NCBI GenBank assembly: GCA_009700815.1
Contig: WLLG01000065.1
Location: 1 to 8,995 of the forward strand
DNA from: Actinomycetota bacterium
GTDB lineage: Bacteria > Actinomycetota > Acidimicrobiia > Acidimicrobiales > Microtrichaceae
Direction of reading: 5' to 3'
Length of the DNA stretch: 8,995 nt
Positions 4,918 through 8,995 of this stretch are shown one piece after another. The notes below the pieces were generated by a model, which did no database searches, was not told the origin of the DNA, and saw only the letters and a program-made list of their open reading frames with translations. A program made the translations under genes and the position numbers. Every line of letters starts with the position of its first letter. Within the stretch, counting starts at the first letter, position 1.

Positions 4918-6393
4918 ATGCAGACATCGCAGAACGGCAGCAGCAGCGCCCCCTCAGCCACTCAGGGTGCGGCATTCTTTGATCTCGACCGGACACTGCT
5001 AGCTGGAGCAAGCGGACCGATCATTAGTGATGCACTCAGGCGGGTTGGGCTGCTGTCGGGTTCGACCTCGGGAATCGAGTCGGTTGCATTCGGGATTTTT
5101 AATCTCATCGGTGAAACTTGGCCATCCATGATGATTTCCCGACAAGGTGCACGCGCTGCACGGGGATGGCCTATTGAACTCGTTCAAGAGGCAGCAGACA
5201 TCGCAACGGCTCAGCTCTTGCAGTCAGTTCTGCCCTTCGCACTACAAGAGATCGAGGAGCATCGCGCTGCCGGTCGCAAACTGGTCATGGCCACCACCAC
5301 GCCTGCGGATCTGATTGCACCACTAGCCGAGGCGCTCTCTTTTGATGATGTAGTGGCAACTCGCTACGGCCACAGCAGCGGCCAGTATGACGGAACCATC
5401 GATGGCGAATTTGTGTGGGGTAAGGGTAAGGCTCGAGCAGTACGGCAGTGGGCACAGGACCATCAGGTGGAGCTAGATGAGAGCTATGCCTACTCGGATA
5501 GCTATTACGACGTGCCCTTGCTGTCCATCGTTGCCAACCCGCGCGCAGTAAATCCAGACCCACGCATGTTTGCTCAGGCCACGATCAGACGTTGGCCAGT
5601 CATGCACTTCGACGTACCCCCGGGTGTGCCCAAGTTTGCAGGCATTGAGCCGCAACGCTTGCTGCTCATGCTGGCCCAGCCACAGATCTTTCCGTGGGTT
5701 CGCTTTGGTATCGACGGGCTCGAGAATCTGCCGACAGATGGCCCGGCCATTCTGGTTGGAAACCATCGCTCTTATTTTGATCCGCTCGCAATCTCATTTC
5801 TTCTTGCTCGTCGCGGTCGGCCCGCCCGGTTCCTAGGCAAAAAAGAAGTCTTCGATGCCCCCCTTGTTGGCGACGTCGTGACTGCTCTTGGCGGAATCAG
5901 AGTGGACCGCGGTACTGGCTCAGACGCACCTCTGCGAGCTGCCGAGGACGCCCTAGCAGCAGGCGAAATGGTTGCGCTGATGCCTCAGGGAACCATTCCA
6001 CGCGGCCCGGCGTTCTTTAATCCCGAGCTCCAAGGTCGTTGGGGTGCAGTTCGACTGGCTCAGGCCACGGGTGCGCCGATTATTCCTATCGGGCTGTGGG
6101 GAACCGAACAGGTCTGGCCCCGTAGTTCACGATTCCCAGACGTGACTCAAGTGCTGCGGCCGCCCAAGGTCAGCATCACAGTGGGTGCCCCCGTTGAACT
6201 GGGAACGGATGATGTCGATTCAGAGACCAAACGAGTGATGTCAGCGATCTCTGCGCTGCTTCCCGAGGAGTCGCGTTCTCAACGTCCGCCCTCACAAGAT
6301 GACTTGGCCCGGACCTATCCCGGGGGAGTGGTACCGGGTGACGTCGAGTGGGCCAGTGATCACGAAACGGTCCGACGTCCGGGCACTGACTGA
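4918..6393 (+). CDS. HAD-IB hydrolase / 1-acylglycerol-3-phosphate acyltransferase (PlsC-like) fusion
   Basis: This 491-aa protein has two catalytic domains. The N-terminal HAD-IB domain (about 16-235) shows motif I DLDRT (Asp22, Asp24), motif II around TTT at 126-128, motif III Lys in GKGKA (169 or 171) and motif IV SDSYYD (Asp194, Asp198), so phosphatase activity of the SerB type is plausible. The C-terminal PlsC/LPLAT domain (about 258-450) has NHRSYFD (His283-x4-Asp288), FLGKKEVFDAPLVG, GGIRVDRG, MPQGT (355-359, where classical PlsC has PEGT) and IIPIGLWGTE. Such acyltransferases convert lysophosphatidate to phosphatidate at the membrane. M. tuberculosis Rv2483c has the same domain order and is longer (about 580 aa). 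The last 35-40 residues look disordered. What the HAD domain acts on is unknown. The gene follows the 6C RNA terminator and probably has its own leaderless promoter. Confidence 0.93.
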   Translation: MQTSQNGSSSAPSATQGAAFFDLDRTLLAGASGPIISDALRRVGLLSGSTSGIESVAFGIFNLIGETWPSMMISRQGARAARGWPIELVQEAADIATAQLLQSVLPFALQEIEEHRAAGRKLVMATTTPADLIAPLAEALSFDDVVATRYGHSSGQYDGTIDGEFVWGKGKARAVRQWAQDHQVELDESYAYSDSYYDVPLLSIVANPRAVNPDPRMFAQATIRRWPVMHFDVPPGVPKFAGIEPQRLLLMLAQPQIFPWVRFGIDGLENLPTDGPAILVGNHRSYFDPLAISFLLARRGRPARFLGKKEVFDAPLVGDVVTALGGIRVDRGTGSDAPLRAAEDALAAGEMVALMPQGTIPRGPAFFNPELQGRWGAVRLAQATGAPIIPIGLWGTEQVWPRSSRFPDVTQVLRPPKVSITVGAPVELGTDDVDSETKRVMSAISALLPEESRSQRPPSQDDLARTYPGGVVPGDVEWASDHETVRRPGTD

Positions 6394-6459
6394 CCAGAAA
6401 CTGACTGAGTAGGAACTGATTGGCCCAGAACAGGCTGAGCCTGAACTGATTGGGCTTTA
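6385..6459. repeat. Five degenerate 15-bp tandem repeats at the convergent gene ends
   Basis: Units start at 6385, 6400, 6415, 6430 and 6445, with approximate consensus ACTGAYTGRSCCWGA; units 1 and 2 share their first nine bases, and units 3 and 5 share the first nine. They run from the last codons of the HAD/PlsC gene (stop 6391-6393 inside unit 1) to the stop of the acyltransferase (6457-6459, end of unit 5). The period is five codons, so in the HAD/PlsC frame units 1, 2 and 4 carry TGA stops, while units 3 and 5 read Thr-Asp-Trp. Confidence 0.7.
6423..6458 (+). terminator. Possible terminator between convergent genes
   Basis: GCCCA (6423-6427) pairs with TGGGC (6451-6455) around an internal loop and a tight inner hairpin CAGGC-TGA-GCCTG (6431-6443), followed only by TTT (6456-6458). 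It could end the HAD/PlsC transcript, but the short T-run makes it weak. It is built within the 15-bp repeats. Confidence 0.4.
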
Positions 6460-8544
6460 CTGCTTGGCAATCTGATTCAAGTCCATTTGAGTAATCAAGT
6501 CGCTCATATGCTCGGCCACATAGCGAGCCCCGTCCGGAGTATCGAAGTGCAAGCCGTCGGTGGGACGAAGCGTAAGTCCATCTCTCTGCTTCGGGCAGGG
6601 AATCTCAGGGCAGACAAGGCCGGCCAGGTCGATAGCTGTTGCCGAGGGCTGAGCAGAAACATAGCGATCGATCAGTTCCCGCAGATGAGCCGTTGTCTGC
6701 AAGTCCTGCGGGCTTGGGCTGCCATTCGGGGTGTTGCGGGCAGCGACCGTATCTGGCATGCGTACCCATGCCACTGCCGCACCGCCCGATGACAGACGGT
6801 TGTAGGTATCGGTGAACAACTGCTGCAACATCGTGTCTGACTCGGGGGTACCGAACTGATACCAGACGTCATTGACCGTGCGATCAATGCCCTCCCACAC
6901 CGAGAGCGAAATAACTAGGTCGGGATTGAACTGGGCTACGGAATCGCTCTGCCGTTGCGGAATGGAATTCTCACATTCAGCGACCTTCACATTGCCCATC
7001 ATCGTGATCGGCTTATCTGGCCCTTTGCCGGGAACTCCCACGATCACCCCACATCCCGGAGTTGCGACAGATGCAAATGTGATTCCGCGTGCCGTTAGGG
7101 ACTCTGCCAGAGCGTCCTGCAGGCTTGCAGCCACGCTGTCTCCTACGAGTAACACCCGCGCCGGTGGGCGGGGAGCGGCGGGTGTTGCTGCAGGTGCGAT
7201 CGGTGCGATCGGTGTGATCGTTGAGGGGGCAGGGAGAATGGCTATGCCTTCTTGGGCTGAATCGGACTGCTTCCCAAGCATGGGACTCGAGGTGGTGATA
7301 TCTCCCATTGCACGCGGTTGAAGAAACGCTGGGGCAGGAGGAAGGTCCCTGGTGATTGCAAAGGTGGCCACGACCAGAAGACTTGCTGCGAGGGGAACCA
7401 CAATCATTGCGCGACTTCGGATGGGTACTAGGCCAGTTCGTATTGGCCGCTCCACAAACTGGAACAACAGCAGCGCCAGGGGAATAACGATGGCCATACG
7501 CACTGCGAAAAGTGGCCACAGCCCAAGCGAGGTTCGCTGTGGGGTCAGCCACAGAAAGATTGGCCAGTGGATGAGATACACCCCGTAGCTAATTCTGCCT
7601 AGATTGACCAGCACTCGAGTTTGCAGCACCCGAGTTAGAACTCCGCCCTGAATCACGCTGCCAATGATGAGCGTGGTGCACAGAGCGCTGCAGAGTAAGC
7701 CCCAGGGATAGAGCCAAGTTGAGTCCAAGCGGGCCAGATTGCTCAGGACGAGGATTGCAACAACGCCAAGCAGTGCGGCGGCGGCGAGGGCTTTGCGAGC
7801 AATCTGCGAACGGAGTCGAAGGTGTCGAAGGGTCGCGCATGCCAGCAAGGCCCCGATCAGCATCTCGGCTGCCCGGGTATCGGTGCCAAAATAAGCCCGA
7901 TCCATTGAGTTTCTGGCCAACAACAGATTCGCCGTGGCCGACATCACTGTGGCAGCAAGAAGAGTTGCAATCAGCCGGTTGAGGCGAACCCGTCGGGTCG
8001 TGGGTTTCCCGAGGACTAGGACAGTGCCAATGACAATCAGCAACAGCGCGTAGAACTGAGTTTCTACTGCCAAACTCCAAAAGTGCTCGAGCGGGGAAGG
8101 TGCCGAGAACGCTTCCCCGTAGCTCGTGCCGACAGAAATGAAGTGCCAATTCACCAAGTCGACAATCGACCAAGGCACGTCGCTACGAAGGTCGCGAAGT
8201 TGGCTGTCCTCCCAGACTCGGAAAACGGCAAGGACTAGCACTCCCGCAATCACCGTCCATGCTGCTGGTGTCAGCCGTCGTAAACGGCGTGTCCAGAAAC
8301 TGCCGGCGCTAATTGAGGAGGTATTCCACCACTCCCGCAGCAGCAGAGCTGTGATCAGGAATCCTGACAAGGTGAAAAAGAGTGATACTCCAAGAAACCC
8401 ACCCTGCATCCAAGGAAAGTCCGCGTGAAAGAACAGCACCAACATGACTGCGATGGCCCGAAGACCATCTAAACCAGGAATGTGGGGGAGTGGTTCTGCC
8501 TGTGACAGAGCAAGGCTGCGGGGTTCCTCGGCGATCGTTGTCAC
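6457..8544 (-). CDS. Membrane O-acyltransferase (acyltransferase-3 / OafA type) with C-terminal SGNH domain
   Basis: This 695-aa protein transfers acyl (often acetyl) groups to surface glycans or lipids. The membrane acyltransferase-3 domain covers about residues 20-395 with roughly ten hydrophobic segments. It has GLDGLRAIAV (24-33, Arg29), FFHADFPWMQGGFLGV (His40), the FFTLSGFLIT block, EHFWSLAVETQFY (153-165), ISYGVYLIHWPIF (318-330) and FVERPIR (363-369). The Arg29/His40 spacing equals the catalytic Arg14/His25 pair of OafB. A Pro/Ala-rich linker (about 400-462) leads to an extracytoplasmic SGNH domain: block I GDS (468-470) and block V Asp663-x2-His666, with Cys498, 524, 645 and 650 possibly forming disulfides. 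The start is GTG at 8544 with SD GGAGGG 7 nt upstream. The full OafA-SGNH architecture is present. The acceptor is not predictable; peptidoglycan, polysaccharide or glycolipid are options. Confidence 0.95.
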   Translation of the reverse strand: MTTIAEEPRSLALSQAEPLPHIPGLDGLRAIAVMLVLFFHADFPWMQGGFLGVSLFFTLSGFLITALLLREWWNTSSISAGSFWTRRLRRLTPAAWTVIAGVLVLAVFRVWEDSQLRDLRSDVPWSIVDLVNWHFISVGTSYGEAFSAPSPLEHFWSLAVETQFYALLLIVIGTVLVLGKPTTRRVRLNRLIATLLAATVMSATANLLLARNSMDRAYFGTDTRAAEMLIGALLACATLRHLRLRSQIARKALAAAALLGVVAILVLSNLARLDSTWLYPWGLLCSALCTTLIIGSVIQGGVLTRVLQTRVLVNLGRISYGVYLIHWPIFLWLTPQRTSLGLWPLFAVRMAIVIPLALLLFQFVERPIRTGLVPIRSRAMIVVPLAASLLVVATFAITRDLPPAPAFLQPRAMGDITTSSPMLGKQSDSAQEGIAILPAPSTITPIAPIAPAATPAAPRPPARVLLVGDSVAASLQDALAESLTARGITFASVATPGCGVIVGVPGKGPDKPITMMGNVKVAECENSIPQRQSDSVAQFNPDLVISLSVWEGIDRTVNDVWYQFGTPESDTMLQQLFTDTYNRLSSGGAAVAWVRMPDTVAARNTPNGSPSPQDLQTTAHLRELIDRYVSAQPSATAIDLAGLVCPEIPCPKQRDGLTLRPTDGLHFDTPDGARYVAEHMSDLITQMDLNQIAKQ
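7193..7219. repeat. Three 9-bp tandem repeats in the acyltransferase linker
   Basis: GGTGCGATC occurs at 7193-7201 and 7202-7210, and once more with one change at 7211-7219. On the coding strand these give Ile-Ala/Thr-Pro triplets in the flexible linker between the membrane and SGNH domains. The period is a multiple of three, so linker length could vary by slippage without a frameshift. Confidence 0.7.
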
Positions 8545-8551
8545 AACCTGA

Positions 8552-8603
8552 CCCTCCCTCTTACCGCAGGTGCAGTATCACGGAGGATGTCGCACAGGTG
8601 CAA
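8552..8603 (-). promoter_or_regulatory. Acyltransferase upstream region: SD and weak promoter candidate
   Basis: The 87-bp gap after the aconitase gene holds a clear SD (GGAGGG, 8557-8552) for the acyltransferase GTG. A weak promoter candidate is TTGCAC (8603-8598), 18 nt, then GATACT (8579-8574). CAGGTGCA on the plus strand occurs twice (8567-8574 and 8595-8602), 28 bp apart, once over each promoter element. I see no terminator after the aconitase stop, so read-through is also possible. Confidence 0.3.
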
Positions 8604-8631
8604 CCCTCGCCTGCTGCAAATTAGTAACCCG

Positions 8632-8995
8632 TTAGGCAGTGCGAGCCCTGATGATGTTAAGAGCAGAGCCAGCGCGGAACCATTCAATGTGTTCAGGGCT
8701 CATTGTTTGATTTCCTAGGAAAGTCAATGAGGTTCCATCGGGTTTGGTGAGCAGACACTCGACGGGCTTGCCAGGCTGAAGGTCTTCTAGGCCGAGAATG
8801 CTAATTCGGTCGTCTTCGCCGATGACATCGTAAACCTCGGGCTCGGCAAAGGTGAGGGCCAACACTCCCTGCTTCTTGAGATTAGCTTCGTGAATGCGAG
8901 CGAAACTTCGCACGATGATTGCGGCCGCACCGCGGAATCTGGGCTCCATGGCAGCGTGCTCACGTGAGGAACCTTCCCCCCAGTTCTCGTCTCCA
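8632..8995 (-). CDS. acn: Aconitate hydratase, mitochondrial-type, C-terminal 120 residues (N-terminus beyond window)
   Basis: The frame enters from the right edge (first full codon at 8994) and ends at TAA 8634-8632. It begins GDENWGEGSSREHAAMEPR, the domain-4 active-site motif of aconitase. In pig mitochondrial aconitase the equivalent serine (Ser642) is the catalytic base and the arginine (Arg644) binds substrate; both are kept. FARIHEANLKKQGVLALTF and the end WFRAGSALN are typical of the mitochondrial (Aco2) type, about 750-780 aa, not of the IRP1/AcnA type with GSSRDWAAKG. The enzyme interconverts citrate and isocitrate with a [4Fe-4S] cluster; the cluster cysteines lie outside the window. 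An ATG at 8949 is internal and is not the start. It acts directly after the citrate synthase encoded 5 kb away on the same strand. Confidence 0.95.
   Translation of the reverse strand, partial: GDENWGEGSSREHAAMEPRFRGAAAIIVRSFARIHEANLKKQGVLALTFAEPEVYDVIGEDDRISILGLEDLQPGKPVECLLTKPDGTSLTFLGNQTMSPEHIEWFRAGSALNIIRARTA

Noticed and set aside
6872..7321. 149-codon plus-strand open frame opposite the acyltransferase
   Set aside because: Antisense to the well-conserved SGNH domain and linker; no family resemblance or initiation signal.
7589..8173. 194-codon minus-strand open frame inside the acyltransferase gene
   Set aside because: Out-of-frame shadow of the acyltransferase-3 domain, rich in Cys/Arg/Ser with no recognisable domain.
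8621..8631. Terminator just after the aconitase stop
   Set aside because: No stable GC-rich hairpin followed by a T-run could be found in 8545-8631 on the minus strand.

Overview
The window looks like ordinary chromosome from a medium-GC actinobacterium (Actinomycetota; G+C in the mid-50s by eye, not counted). The basis is a GltA2-like citrate synthase of 428 aa, several GTG starts, TAnnnT-type -10 boxes, a HAD-IB/PlsC fusion of the Rv2483c kind and, most diagnostically, a 6C-type small RNA, a class known from actinobacteria. I cannot name the genus. I see no plasmid, phage, transposon, CRISPR or defence genes.

Left part (1-4656, all minus strand, read right to left): a LysR-family regulator, then 77 bp further on a tightly packed set of gltA (citrate synthase), a DUF971 protein (ATGA overlap with gltA), an acyl-CoA dehydrogenase (7 nt gap) and a DUF885 protein (11 nt overlap, cut by the left edge). 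The last four are very probably one operon linking acyl-CoA oxidation to entry of acetyl-CoA into the TCA cycle. The DUF885 gene and the true start of the dehydrogenase are easily missed: the first starts at a GTG and runs off the window, and the second has an upstream in-frame ATG inside the DUF971 gene.

Centre (4657-4917): the 261-bp divergent region between lysR and the HAD/PlsC gene is the most interesting part. It carries four CTATC/GATAG half-sites (one pair forms a perfect T-N11-A LysR box), a likely promoter for lysR, a second well-spaced promoter facing right, and a run of three strong hairpins. Each hairpin contains a CCCCCC tract and the last is followed by TTTTT. This is a 6C small RNA with its own terminator. 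The HAD/PlsC gene then appears to start from a leaderless promoter.

Right part (4918-8995): a bifunctional HAD phosphatase-like/lysophosphatidate acyltransferase-like protein (plus strand) converges on a large membrane O-acyltransferase with a C-terminal SGNH domain (minus strand). Their 3' ends meet in a 5 x 15-bp degenerate tandem repeat. The right edge holds the C-terminus of a mitochondrial-type aconitase (minus strand). Citrate synthase and aconitase, consecutive TCA-cycle enzymes, thus flank a lipid/envelope acylation block and a regulatory RNA locus.
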